Source: Paraphaeosphaeria minitans (lineage: Eukaryota; Ascomycota; Dothideomycetes; Pleosporales; Didymosphaeriaceae). Taken from it: a stretch of DNA of 64,000 bases. A program made the translations under genes and the position numbers. The stretch spans positions 2,170,001 through 2,234,000 of the forward strand of contig WJXW01000008.1 of the NCBI GenBank assembly GCA_015832175.1, in the 5' to 3' direction. Positions 47,312-58,063 of this stretch are shown here, one piece after another. Numbering within the stretch: the first letter of the stretch is position 1; each line of letters begins with the position of its first letter. The notes below the pieces were generated by a model. That model did not search any database and was not told the DNA's origin. It worked only from the letters and a program-made list of their open reading frames with translations.

Positions 47312-47736
47312 GGCCTAGAACACATGTGCAGGGATTGCAGGGTCGGTCGTTGTGGAACCGCGTTGTAGCCTGCATGTTCTGTCCTGTCTGTGTATACGGA
47401 TGGATGGTTGGAAAGCATCTGGTGCCGTTTATAGTTGTGTAGTAAATGTTTTGCTTTGACGCTTCATACTTCAGATACAGCGTGTCAGAAGGGTAGAGGG
47501 GAAGATGAAGAATGTGCATGGAGAGAGGGTTGGACGGGGGAACATGGGATGCTGGGGAAGGGAGGTAGTTTTTCATTTCATTGTCGTATTACTTCTGACG
47601 CTACGTGCGCACATGTGCTGGATAGATTGACAAAGTCTGCAATCCATGTGATTACACGTCGCACCGCTGCTCTCCTGCCTTGCCCTATTCTTGTACCCCA
47701 AGCCAACCACCCGCACCATCATCATCCCTGGCTACT

Positions 47737-49389
47737 CTACTTGCTCTCCTTCGGCCGCTCCGCCAGCTTGACATCGTCCTTCGGCGGCTTCCACTCCTTG
47801 ACAAACGGCAGGAACTCCGGCTGCCCGGGGATGTATTTCTGCAGCACCTTGGGTACGTTGAAGCCCTCGGGCGTCTGGAAGTTCTCGAGCAGGCAGCAAA
47901 GCGTGCGCTCGGTGGCGGTGAGGGTGCCGTTGAGCGCGTGGACGTATTCTTTGCGAGTCGAGGTTTGTTTCTTGACGCCTGTCGGGAGGATTAGTAAAGG
48001 TTCGGGGAGGGGATTGGGGAGAGGGAAAGGACGCACCAAAGCGGATCTCCAGCTCGCGCGTCTGGTAGTCTGTGCAATTTGAGCAGGAGACGAGCTCCTT
48101 GTACTCGCCGCCGCCGGTGACGGGGAACCAGGCCTCGAGGTCGCGCTTCATCGCGGCGGCGTTGTCTGTACCCCATTAGCACCACGATTCCCACCGACTC
48201 GGTACTTTGCAAAACCTACTCAGCGCGCCGCTCACAATGCCAACAACCTGGTACGACAGGCCGAGGCTCTGGTAGAACTCCTCGGACGTCTCCAGCATCT
48301 GCTCAAACGCCTCCCAGCTCTTCTCCGGGTTGGTAATGAGAAACTGCTCGACCTTCTCGAACTGGTGAATGCGGAAGATGCCCCACGCGTCCTTGCCGTG
48401 GGAGCCGGCCTCCTTGCGGAAGTTGGTCGAATACCCGGCGTACTTGATGGGCAGGTCCGCGGTGCCGAGCCACTCTTCTGAGTGCAGCGCAGAGATGGGC
48501 TGCTCCGAGGTAGCAATGAGATACTTGTCTGTCTCAGGCTTGTCCTTGCTCTCAGTGACCTTGTAAAGCTCCTCGTCGAAGTCGGAGAGCTGCGCCGTCT
48601 TGGCCATCTGGTCGCGCAGCATGAAGAAGGGCGGCTGGTTGGGCGTGTAGCCCTTGTTGAAGAGGAACTCGAGGCCGTAGTTGATGAGGGCCATGTTGAG
48701 GAAGAGGCCGTACCCGATGAGGCAGTAGCCACGGTGGCCGACAATCTTGACGCCACGCTCCGGGTCGTAGCCGTTGAGCCGCGCGAGCACGCCGTGGTGG
48801 GGGATGCCGGTGGCGTTGAACTCGGGCTTCTTGCCGTCGGGCGACCACGTCTTGAGGATGGCGTTGTCGTCCTCATTGTTGGAGACGGGCACGTCGGGGT
48901 GCACGTAGTTGCCGACTGTCTTGACCTTGATGGTCAGCTTGGCGAGCTTCTCTGCGGCCTCATCCTCCTTTGCGGCCTTTTGCTTTTTCAGGTCGGCCAT
49001 CTCCTTGAGCAGGTCGTCTGCGCTCTCCTTGGCCTTCTTCTTCTGCCCAATCTGCTTCTGGAGACCATTGATGGTGCTGCCGATCTGCGTCGCCGCGTAC
49101 TGTGCTGTTGGGCCGCTGTTAGCGAGATGCGACTCGGACGTTGGCATTTGTAGCAGCTTGCGGGCGCGTACTCTGCCTGTGCACCTCGAACTCCTTTATG
49201 ACTTCATCCACAATCTCGACATTCGCATGTCGCTTGCGCTGCGACTCTCGGATCTTGTCAGGGTTGCCGCCGCGCTCGGCGATGAAGTCGTTCCTGTTAC
49301 CCCTCCGTGTCAGTGCTGCTCCCAACACGCGCCTCTAATTCTTCAAAAAGGTCGTTCCAGTAGAGGAGAGACACTCACACGTCCAACAT
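47737..49389 (-). CDS. SES1: Cytosolic seryl-tRNA synthetase, 462 aa
   Basis: This class II enzyme charges tRNA-Ser. Exons (minus): 49389-49379, 49293-49172, 49104-48220, 48165-48037, 47978-47737; GT-AG introns of 85, 67, 54 and 58 bp; 1389 nt in frame. The first exon is only 11 nt (MLDV, split). Residues about 5-110 form the tRNA-binding coiled coil ([20 protein letters not shown] through [20 protein letters not shown]). The catalytic domain has [20 protein letters not shown], the motif 2 region ([20 protein letters not shown]) and motif 3 ([20 protein letters not shown]). The C-terminus is Lys-rich ([10 protein letters not shown]). There is no mitochondrial presequence. Confidence 0.97.
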
Positions 49390-50335
49390 TGTGCAGGCTG
49401 TTGGCTAGCTCGGGCTGGCGGGATGTTCTGGCGGTCTTGTTTGGGTGCCCCTCCAGATGTCAAAAGTTAGTTGAGTGGTGTTGTCGCATGCGCATGACTC
49501 AGGGGCGCACTGTGCGGGGCATTCGTGGCTGCTGTGGCTGCTGTGGCTGCTGTGGCTGCTGTGGCTGCTGTGGCGTTGGTCGCTGCTGACCTCGAGACTG
49601 CTGTGATTGGTCCTACGCTCGTATCCCGGGTCAATCTCAACTTTCCCGCTTTGGCAGGTTGACGGCAATCATGTGAAAGTGTAGATTATGGTGGGCCGTT
49701 GTCATAGCTTCAGAGCTGCCTATTCGAGGACCCGCATGCAGGAATGCGCTCCGAAGTCCAGTCTACAGTGGCTGACGATGAAGTTGATCATAGCTATGAG
49801 GTCTGGACAGACAATGAAGTTGATCCTAGCTATGAGATCCAGCACAGACAGTCCAGTTGATTATAGCTATGAGATCCAGAACTAAACATTACGTGTCACC
49901 TCATAATTGCATCGTATGGCGAGTCAACACAGGACCAGGTGTGCTCAAAGATTCCATCTTGTTGTGTCATCTCCTGGGAGCCCTGCAAGACTCCGCGCTG
50001 ACTCTTGAAACCCGGAAGAATGCGACTTGGGGACTGCACCATGGACTTCTGGAGAACAGGATCGATTGGCGTAGCACATCGAGATGCACATTCCAAACGC
50101 CCATTACACCTCCGCCCGGAACGCCATTACGTCTCAGCCAGTCCAAGAATGCGCGAACCCAACCGTGTAAGTCTAATCCGATCCTTGACCAAACGTATCA
50201 TGTACCCGTCCGTCTCCTCCCACTCTACGAGGGCTTGCACCCGTCCTTGACCTTGTCCCACCGCTTCTTCACCAGCGGATGCCCCGGCGGAGCCCACCGC
50301 TCTTCATCTGCAAGCTCGCACGCGTCAGCCATCGT
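49390..50335. other. Intergenic between SES1 and RHB1
   Basis: It contains a 9-bp CTGTGGCTG array (49,528-49,573, about five units) close to the SES1 start. Three imperfect copies of a GTTGATC.TAGCTATGAG unit lie at 49,780-49,877. I see no gene. Confidence 0.6.
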
Positions 50336-51162
50336 CTACATGACAGCGCACTTGCTCCCGCCGGCAGGCTCGCCAGGGTTCTGACTCTTCTCAATCTCGC
50401 CAATCATCAGCTCAAACGCCTTCTGCACGTTCTCGTTGTAGCGCGCGCTGGCCTCGGTCCAGCCGCAGCTCAGCTCCGTCGACAGCGCCTTGCCCTCCTC
50501 GGCCGTCACCTGGCGCTGCTCCGGGCGCAGATCCGACTTGTTACCGACGATGACGAGCGGGACGTATTCGGCGGCCTGCAGGACAATGTGTTAGCTGCCT
50601 CGGACCGCGCGGGCGGAACAGGACTGTACTGCTGGATTTGCCGCGACGGCGTCGGCATGTATGTAACTGACCAGGTGGTTGAGGATCTTGTCGCGTATTA
50701 TGCGGGCCATCTCGAACGACTGCTTGTTGGCGACCGAGTAGACGATCATGTAGCCATGGATGCCGATGAAGTGCTTCGAGTTGAGGATGCTGTACTCATC
50801 CTGGAGCATTGCTGTCAGTTCTTCTCTTTCATGATGCACAGAGCATTTTTCAAAGTGGACGGTGCAGCCCATGTGCCTGGGGAACTGCGGGGTGCAGAGG
50901 CGGAGAGAAGCGCGGGCTACGTACCTGGCCGGCGGTATCGATGATCTCGGTGGCATATTCCTGGTTCTTCCAGCGGATGACCTTGCTGAACGTGTTCTCG
51001 ATGGTGGGATAGTAGCTCTCGACAAAGTGGCCGTCGACGAACTGCACCGTCAAGCTCGATTTGCCTGGGCTGTCAGGAGGGTGCTGTGCGAGGTGGGTGG
51101 ATCAACTCACCGACGGCTCTGCTGCCGACAATGGCAATCTTACGCTGCATGGGCCCGGCCAT
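50336..51162 (-). CDS. RHB1: Rheb-family small GTPase, 186 aa
   Basis: Rheb is a Ras-like GTPase that signals to TOR and controls amino-acid uptake in fungi. Exons (minus): 51162-51111, 51064-50925, 50800-50672, 50575-50336; GT-AG introns of 46, 124 and 96 bp; 561 nt. G1 is GSRAVGKSS (the Arg is typical of Rheb rather than the Gly of Ras). The effector loop is YYPTIENTFSK, G3 is DTAGQ, G4 is VGNKSDL and G5 is EASARYNENV. The C-terminus is KCAVM, a CAAX box expected to be farnesylated, so the protein should sit on endomembranes. A second in-frame Met (MQRKIAIVG) four residues in could also serve as the start. Confidence 0.96.
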
Positions 51163-52166
51163 GGTGGTGCTGGCGGCGGGTGGGGGTGCGAGTCTCAAGG
51201 CTACAGCGCGGCTCGCCAGTATGGGGAAGTGAGGCAGGTACTGTGGAAGGTGCCGAGGGTTGAAGATGCCCGCCCCCGCTGCGTCATGCCTAGCGACGCG
51301 GCCGGGAAACTCGCCAGAAGCTCCGCCCAATATGCCCTGCTGCACATCGAAATTTGAAACATGCAAATTGATATTCTCTTGATATTCTCCCAGCATTCAT
51401 CCAGCATTCACCCAGTATTCTTCCAGCATTCTCCCCGTATTCTCCCCGTATACCCCAACACTCGCGCAAGCACGGTGCCTAAGTATATATTTATAAACTA
51501 ACACACTTGCCTAGTTATATAATAATTAAATTTACAGAGAAGAAGGTGATATGCTAAATCTACTTCTTTATACAATCATTTTAACTCTTGCCTACATGTA
51601 ATACCTAAAAAGAATTTAGAATTTATCAATTTAATGATAAAGTTCTTACTTCTAAATTCTTGCGTTAGCATCTGAGACATCTATACAACTACTAGAAGCT
51701 CATAAGCTACCTTTAGAATAACTTCTGAATAAAGTAGTCTATTTTGATGTTACAGTAAGGAGGGCTGGCTATTACCTATAATAGTTGTCGGCCAGAACGG
51801 AAAGCATGGCTGACTGCTTCAATTTCTCCTCCCCGATCAGCGGCACGGCCACATGTAGTGTGGAGAATATAGAAGCTTATTGGGAAATATCCTCACGCCT
51901 TCCTTCCGCAATGCATGCCATGTTGAGCACATAAGTACCACCCCATGGGAAATGCTGCAGTGTCCCGGCTCTGCATAGAACAATGTTCCTACTGCTGCTC
52001 CTTCTGCCTCTGTGCGCGCGCCACCCCCATCTCTCACAATTGCAAGACCAACTCGAAATGCAATAGACCATAACATGCATCCAGTCCATCCACTCCTCTA
52101 TTTTTTCTTCTGGTAGTCCATATGAAACCATGCTCACGTCTAATTTCTTCAATCTACTCAACTGCC
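51163..52166. other. Intergenic between RHB1 and the histidine kinase, with an AT-rich patch
   Basis: Positions 51,375-51,455 repeat CCAGCATTC-type words. Positions 51,480-51,740 are AT-rich and poor in CpA-type dinucleotides, resembling a short RIP-affected relic, but I cannot assign a family. The remainder is the 3' flank of the kinase gene. Confidence 0.5.
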
Positions 52167-55100
52167 CTACCCATTCCCGCTCTTCGGCAACAAGCTTTTT
52201 ATCTTGACCACCAGATCCTCAACCTTGAACGGTTTACTAATCACCGCGTCCATGCCGGCATCCAGCATGCTCTTCGTCTGCGCCATGCGCACGTTGGCCG
52301 ACACGCCGAGAATGGGACTGTACCCCGCCTGGCCGGTGTTCTGGAGGTCGCGGATCTCGAGAGTCGCGGTGTTCCCGTCTTTTAAAGGCATTTCCTAGAA
52401 GAAAAAGTGGTCAGCACGCAAGAGAGGGCTGGACTTATTGTGGTGAGAAAATTCTACCTGGTCCATGAGGATGCAGTCAAAGTAGTTCCTGGAGGCGGGC
52501 TCGCCAGGCTCGCCGGGCGTGCGCTTGCCGCGCCGGTTGACCGCGTCGATGGCTTCCTGGCCGTTGTTCGCGACGAACACCTGTGGCGCGTGAGTACCTC
52601 GGGTACTGCTAGGTTGTTCCTTTGCATACCTCGAAGCCCTTTCCCTGCAGCTGCCGCTTCAGCACCTTCTGGTTGATGAGGTTGTCTTCCACCAAGAGTA
52701 GCGTGCTACGGGAGTCAGAGGGGTTTTTGCGGTGGGCCTCAGAGCGGTCCTGCGAACGCAGTGCTTGCCTTTTCGTCTCGCCGAGCGAGAGGTCGGGAAG
52801 ACGCGTCTCGATCTCGTGCGAAAAGGATGAGCGTTGCTCTTCGACTTGGTCCGCTACCTGCGCGGTTTCTTCGAACCTTACGTCCCGAGAAGCCTCAGGG
52901 TGCGCCTCGCGACGGTACTCGGTGGGAGGGTTTCGTATCGATTCATTCATGTTCATCTCTTCTGAGTTGATTCCCGCATTACTCGTGAGGGTCTTTGGTG
53001 ATGGTCTCTTGGGGTCTTGCTCCTCCTTTTCTTTCTTTATTTCGTCTAAAGTACCCGGATCATTTTCCAGTTCCTTGATACGTTTGAGATTCGAAATGCT
53101 GCGGTTGTATGATGGTCTTGGTGTCTGTGCTCGCTCGGGTGCGCTCGATGAGCTTGATGAACGTGCATTAAAGGGTGGTCGGCCCTCTCCCGGGCTACCT
53201 ATCGGGCGGCGGACTTTGAAGTAGAATCCAAAGGTCGAGCCTTCTCCGCTTTTGCTGGAAACACCGATATCACCACCGTGGAGTTGGCACACTGCAAAGT
53301 CAGTTAAACAGCTAATACACAGTAGCGTGTTGGCTCACATTTGCGCGAGATGAAGAGGCCCAATCCAGAGCCCCCATACTTTTCTTGTGTCTTCGGAGTG
53401 GCTTGCCTGAACCTTTCAAAGAGTTTGGCCTGGCCTTCTTTGTTGATGCCGATTCCAGTGTCCTTGACTGCTACCATCAGGTACATGACGGGTCCGCCGC
53501 CCCATTCGGAAGTCTTGGTAGAATCTATGTGGAAGGCGTCATTATCATTACCGAAGAATATTACATTGGGTGGATAGGAAGACGGTCGCTCGACCGAAGC
53601 ACCCATGGACACGGATATCTGTCGATCGCCGTCTTTCCTGGCGGTAAACTTGATCAGGTCAATAACGAGTTCCACTAATAGGTGATGAGAGCTACCTTGA
53701 TGGCATTGGTTATGAGGTTTACTAGCACCTGCTTCATTCGGTTGCAATCCGCAATTACAGCATCGATGTTCATGTCGTCGTATGAATAGTCCATGGCGTA
53801 GTGGAATCTGATGCCCTTGGCCTTGAACTCGGAGTTGAAGACTTTCAGGGATCGTGAAAACTCCCATTTTGGCTTGACCTCCCTAGGGACTAAGGAGAGC
53901 ATCATCGAGTCTAATTTTGAGAAGGACAATATGTCGTCGACGAGAGTATTCTGGTGGGACACGCAGAGCAAAATGGTATCGGCAGCGTCCAGTATGTCGT
54001 CAATTTTGCTCTTGATGTCTTCATGGCTATCGGAAATGTCGCGCGCGACCTCTTTGACCTCCTCTGCCAGATGCATAACGGCACTTAGGGGGTTTCTGAT
54101 CTCGTGGGAGACCATGTCGATGAATCGCTCCTGCTGTTCTTTGCGCTCCTGGGCCTCGAGGGCAGCCTTTTCCTGGGTGATCTCGGCCTGCTTAATTTCG
54201 GTGATGTCGACCACGGCGCAGATGAAGCCGGCCTCTGGATCGTCGCTCAGGGGCCGGAGGAGAAACAGGCGCCATTCGCCTTCCTCGCCCTGTGCATCGG
54301 CGGCGCAGCGGAACTCGATGCGCAGTTCTTCGCGGGAGGAGAAGGCGCGGCGATAGGCTTGCAGGACTCGCTCGTAGTCTTGGGGGTGTATGCTTTCTGG
54401 CCAGGCGCGGAACTCGTTCTGGCTCTTGTTGGTGGTCAGCTTGAAGAAGCCGTCGTTGACGAAGATGGCCTCGGCCTCCTTGTCGAGAATAGCGAGGCCG
54501 TTGGGCAGGAGCTCGGCAAACTTGGAGAAGAGCTGCGTCTGCTGGGCGTCGGCCTGGTCGTGTTTCCCGCGCCAGTGGGGCTGCTGTGCGCCCGAGTGCA
54601 GCAGCTGGCGTGCGCTCTTTGTGCTCAGGTTGTCGACTGCGGATCTGTCCTGCGTGACCCTCGCATCGACGTCCTCTGCCTGCTGCTCTTCCGGGTCGTT
54701 GTTCTGCTGGGAGTGGGACATGAAGTCGTCGATATTGCGCGTGTCCAAGTACCGGGCCACGGAAGCATTCCCCAGCAGTTGTGCGAGGGCGCCCTGGCGG
54801 TTGCCGTTATGGTCAATGATGGTGCTCAGTAGAATCTGAGAATCCTCATCGCACTCAGGTGAGTCCGGGAGAAAGAACCTGGCGGCTGCTGGCCATTAGA
54901 AGGGGCATCGTTTGAGGGGACAGGAGTAACCCACCTACCTTGCAGGTACGCCCTCGCACCGCCGAGCGCAACGAGGAAAGCGCCTCCTCGGCATACGAGT
55001 CGAAAGCACGCGTGCCCAGACCGTCGAGGTTGCCGCGCGCCTTGCCCCAGGCGAGGTTGTGAACGATGGAGAGGTCATGGCCCCAGAAAATGGCGGCGCA

Positions 55101-55323
55101 GTGGGGGATGGGCAGGATGCATGAGTTGGTGAGCGCCTTGAGCGCCGTGGGCCACGTGTCGCGTCTGCCGAGCGGCGACCTTGTCCTATATGAGGGGCTA
55201 TTCAGCGTTGCGTCGAAGAAGGTGTCGAGACATGGTAGCTCACCAGTCCTTGCGATCGAGATGCTCGAGGTTCAGGTCATACACGGGCAGCCCTGCGGCA
55301 GTGAGCTTGTCGAGGTTCTCCAT
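52167..55323 (-). CDS. Hybrid histidine kinase (PAS-HisKA-HATPase-REC), 948 aa
   Basis: This soluble two-component sensor autophosphorylates on His and passes the phosphate to its own receiver and then to an HPt protein. Exons (minus): 55323-55244, 55185-54935, 54888-53696, 53648-53339, 53291-52630, 52580-52458, 52394-52167; GT-AG introns 46-63 bp; 2847 nt. The N-terminus carries the fungal motif [24 protein letters not shown] domain lies at about 235-345, the H-box [18 protein letters not shown] is at about 365-382 (His about 371), and the N-box is NLITNAIK. The G-boxes are DTGIGI (about 571) and GSGLGLF (about 598). A disordered linker (about 640-800) precedes the receiver [14 protein letters not shown]...LMDQEMPLKDG (Asp about 872) with ISKPF (Lys about 927). 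All key residues are present. The intron 2 acceptor is a CAGCAG tandem, so a one-residue variant is possible. The group is uncertain (Fos-1/TcsA-like is possible). Confidence 0.94.
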
Positions 55324-56182
55324 GGGCGCGGCAGAGCGCCGTGGAGTTGGGAGAAAGCGAAGCTCAGCGGGCGGCGCCGGTAGCGGGAGGGTAGGCGTGG
55401 AGGGGGAGGCGTCGTAGGGCTATCTACATGGTATTCGTTACGCTGTGATTGTTCTGCAGCGGCATCTCTCGGTGACGTCATGTGTGAGGGCTTGGCCGGG
55501 GTCTGGCCACCGCCACCGCCACCGCCATGGTGTGCGAGGCTGCAGTGTACGACCTATAATCTACGGTAGTCTACAGTCCCATGAATGAGTCTGCTGAGAT
55601 TCCACAGTCCCGTTAATGAGTCTACTGAGATTCCACAGACCGTCCCAACTCGGTTGCCCTTTCTCCACCCAATATCACAGGCCAAGAATCGCCATGCCCA
55701 CAAGCTGCTGAAGCACTCCAGAGAATTCCTGAACCACCCCCCCAAAAAGCTTCCTGGGCCACGACAAAAGCTTCCTGGGCCGAGAAAGACTTTCTTAAGC
55801 CGCGAGGAACGCTTTTTCAAACTACAAGAAAAGCATTTCTCCAAATCCACCCCTAAGAAAGGCTTTCTTAAATCACTCCTAACAAGAACTTCTTGGATCA
55901 CTCGTGCAAAACGCTTCCTGATCCACTCCAGAGAAAAGCTTCCAGAGAAATGCTTCCAGAGAAATGCTTCCAGAGAAAAGCTTCCAGAGAAATGCTTCCA
56001 GAGAAATGTTTCCAGAGAAATGTTTCCAGAGAAATGCTTCCAGAGATTCCTGAAAAAAGCTTCCTGAAAAAAGCTTCCTGAACCACCAGCACGGTCTACT
56101 GCAACCCACAATCTAACCCCGACCCCATCGCTACGGCTTCTGCCACGCATCAATCCGGCAAGCGCGCTCCCTCCTCTCAGCA
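55324..56182. repeat. Intergenic with a 14-bp minisatellite (CTTCCAGAGAAATG)
   Basis: Positions 55,745-55,860 repeat AAGCTTCCTGGGCC-type words. Positions 55,935-56,050 carry about eight units of the 14-bp repeat, most units differing by a single base (ATG/AAG, CTT/TTT). The KCFQR-type frames on the plus strand and the FLWKHFSG-type frames on the minus strand come from this repeat and are not genes. Confidence 0.85.
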
Positions 56183-56653
56183 TCACCGGTACTCAGTAAC
56201 CGCTGCACCATGTGTACATGTCGACGTCACATTCTACACGCGTCAGCCTCGCCCTTCCACTACCCACAATAGACCCTTGATGTCATCCACCTACCTGCTG
56301 CGGCTTCACCGTCGACGCATCAAAACACGCATATCTATCCACAGTCAGTACCACACTCCACCCCTCCACTCCTCCCCAACGTTACAAACTCACGCCGGCG
56401 CAGGCAGATCGATGTCGCCCGGGAAATTCACACACATGCCACCCCCCTCGTTGACAATGGTTTGGTAGATGTCTGACCCGTTGCAGTAGGGGGTTCGAAT
56501 GTTGATGCCAAGCTGCCCGGCCACTTGCAGCAGGTACCCAGTCCAGATCTCGCGATTGCCCTTGAAAATGTTGCCGCCGCAGTCGCCGCAGTCGAGATAT
56601 GCGACCGCAGGCCCTGCTGCCGCGACGAGGACGACGAATGAAAGGAGTCGCAT
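56183..56653 (-). CDS. Small secreted six-cysteine protein, 116 aa (effector candidate)
   Basis: I do not recognise the family. Exons (minus): 56653-56394, 56334-56295, 56233-56183; introns of 59 and 61 bp with GT-AG ends and CTGAC branch sites; 351 nt in frame. An unspliced reading would stop at 87 residues with four Cys. Splicing adds YACFDASTVKPQQ and NVTSTCTHGAAVTEYR, giving six Cys, an even number suited to three disulphides. A signal peptide MRLLSFVVLVAAAGPAVA precedes YLDCGDCGGN. Two N-glycosylation sequons (NGS, NVT) are present. Small size, secretion and Cys pairing are typical of plant-interaction effectors; this is inference. Exons 2-3 are partly duplicated at 57.5 kb. Confidence 0.72.
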
Positions 56654-57519
56654 GTCGAATGAACAAAGCAGATGGCAAGATTGCTAAACACCTCTGGAGA
56701 AGTAGCAAGGTTGGAAAACACTTGCTGGTGGGTAGACGCTGCGTAACAAGGCCTCCGACAGTTATATACCGAGGGAGGCCACCGGGTGTAACTGTGGTGT
56801 TGTACTTTCAACGTGTTTCGGGCATGTGCGTGCTGCGTAAGGGATGCCGCTTCATCGTGTCTCGCGGTATGGGATCATGCACAAGCGGTTTAGGCTGATT
56901 TCCGCGACGCTCCACGGCCAATTAGGCCCCCGGTGTCTCTTTTGATGGTTCCAATTCCTCCTTTGGGATGGAGACGGCAGGGTTATGGTAGCTACATGGG
57001 AAGATTCCGCGTATGGTCTTTGGGCTATGCATGCTGTGATTGGAGGACGCATTCCTGTTTCAGAGTTGGACTTTGCAAGGTGGAAAATGACGAGTGGAAG
57101 GTAGCCATGGTGAGCGCAGGGCGTATCTGGTGGGTGGTTTGTGTGACCGCTGGCTCTCGGTCATTACCGGTTGCTGGAAGAGGGCGTGGGCTTGTGACCG
57201 AGGGTGCGAGAGTTTTTCTCGCGGTTTGGACTGTCCCCGAATTGCTTTCAGTTGCAGGCATCGACACGGCACGGAGAATTTGTGTAGAAAGAGTCGTCAC
57301 CTATATCCGAGTGCATCTTGTGCGACGTCCGGAAATGAAACGAAGCGAGTCCGTTCGTGCTCTGAAAGATTCTCATTCCCCCTACCGCCTAAGGTACAGA
57401 CGACTTTGCACCTTCACTTGCACATAACGTGCCTCTGCTGACTTTCGCAGATGCTTCGTGACACCAACGAGCCACGGGTAGCTACGTGCTCCACACCGAC
57501 GTGCACATATTCGACGGCA

Positions 57520-57655
57520 CTTAGTACTCAGTAGCCGCTGCACGATGTGTACATGTTAACGTTGCATTCTATTCGCATTAGCCTTACTTTTCTACTCCCT
57601 ATAATTAACCCTTAACGTTATCTACCTACCTGGCACATATATCTATCCACAGTCA
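57520..57655 (-). pseudogene. Partial duplicate of exons 2-3 of the six-cysteine protein gene
   Basis: Aligned with 56,187-56,345: exon 3 is recognisable and open (NATLTCTHRAAATEY then stop, versus NVTSTCTHGAAVTEYR). Intron 2 is retained with GTAGGT and TAG ends. Exon 2 is shortened by 27 nt (nine codons, in frame) but keeps a Cys. The branch/acceptor GACTGTGGATAG of intron 1 is also kept. Differences are mostly transitions. No exon 1 homologue is evident upstream. Confidence 0.6.
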
Positions 57656-57656
57656 T

Positions 57657-58063
57657 TTAAACTTGTCCTAGGACCAACGACGCTCGATCAGTGTTATTGT
57701 CACTAAGCCAGTTACGTCCCTTGGCCGCAATGTATGCTTTCTCGATCTCTGCTGGTATTGCGTGTGCGGCTCTATGACGAAATCGGGTTCTTGCTTGGCC
57801 AGGGAAGCCACAGAAGTAGCTACCCTCGACGTGCTGCGCCTTTCCTGCTGTCTTCTCGACCCAGTAGGCTATCTTGGTGGCGTGCGGTTGCCCATAGCAA
57901 GACGCGATATAGCTTTTTCGGGGGTGTTTCGTCTTGTAAGAGACATACAGACGAGATCGACAATCTTGTCCAGCTTTCGTTGTATGTCGCTGGAGGCCAT
58001 TGGATTGCGGTCGAGTATTGAGCACAGAATGAGCACAGGAAACCAGGTAATAAAAAGGCCCAT
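57657..58063 (-). other. Possible small secreted protein remnant or chimeric paralogue
   Basis: On the minus strand, one frame starts MGLFITWFPVLILCSILDRN (signal-peptide-like) at 58,063. Another frame (down to 57,657) reads KIAYWVEKTAGKAQHVEGSY and FCGFPGQARTRFRHRAAHAI. They would need an intron I cannot place with consensus sites. It runs directly into the duplicated exon 2-3 segment, so it may be exon 1 of a chimeric paralogue or a pseudogene. Confidence 0.3.

Larger units (their letters stand above)
46412..47736. other. Intergenic between WAPL and SES1, with repeats and one doubtful coding fragment
   Basis: A 17-bp unit (CCAGATATGATTTTACT) is repeated about four times at 46,644-46,703. 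An (AC)n run lies at 47,112-47,181. A possible coding fragment (46,820-47,311) is listed separately. The remainder shows no gene. Confidence 0.6.

Noticed and set aside
47202..47576. 124-codon minus-strand frame
   Set aside because: No coding bias or motif. It overlaps the low-confidence plus-strand fragment.
48482..49153. 223-codon plus-strand frame opposite SES1
   Set aside because: It is a shadow of the synthetase on the other strand, typical of GC-rich third positions. The 200-, 242- and 181-codon frames opposite the kinase are the same.
55554..56186. 210-codon minus-strand frame with FLWKHFSG repeats
   Set aside because: It derives from the 14-bp minisatellite and overlaps the 3' end of the secreted-protein gene.
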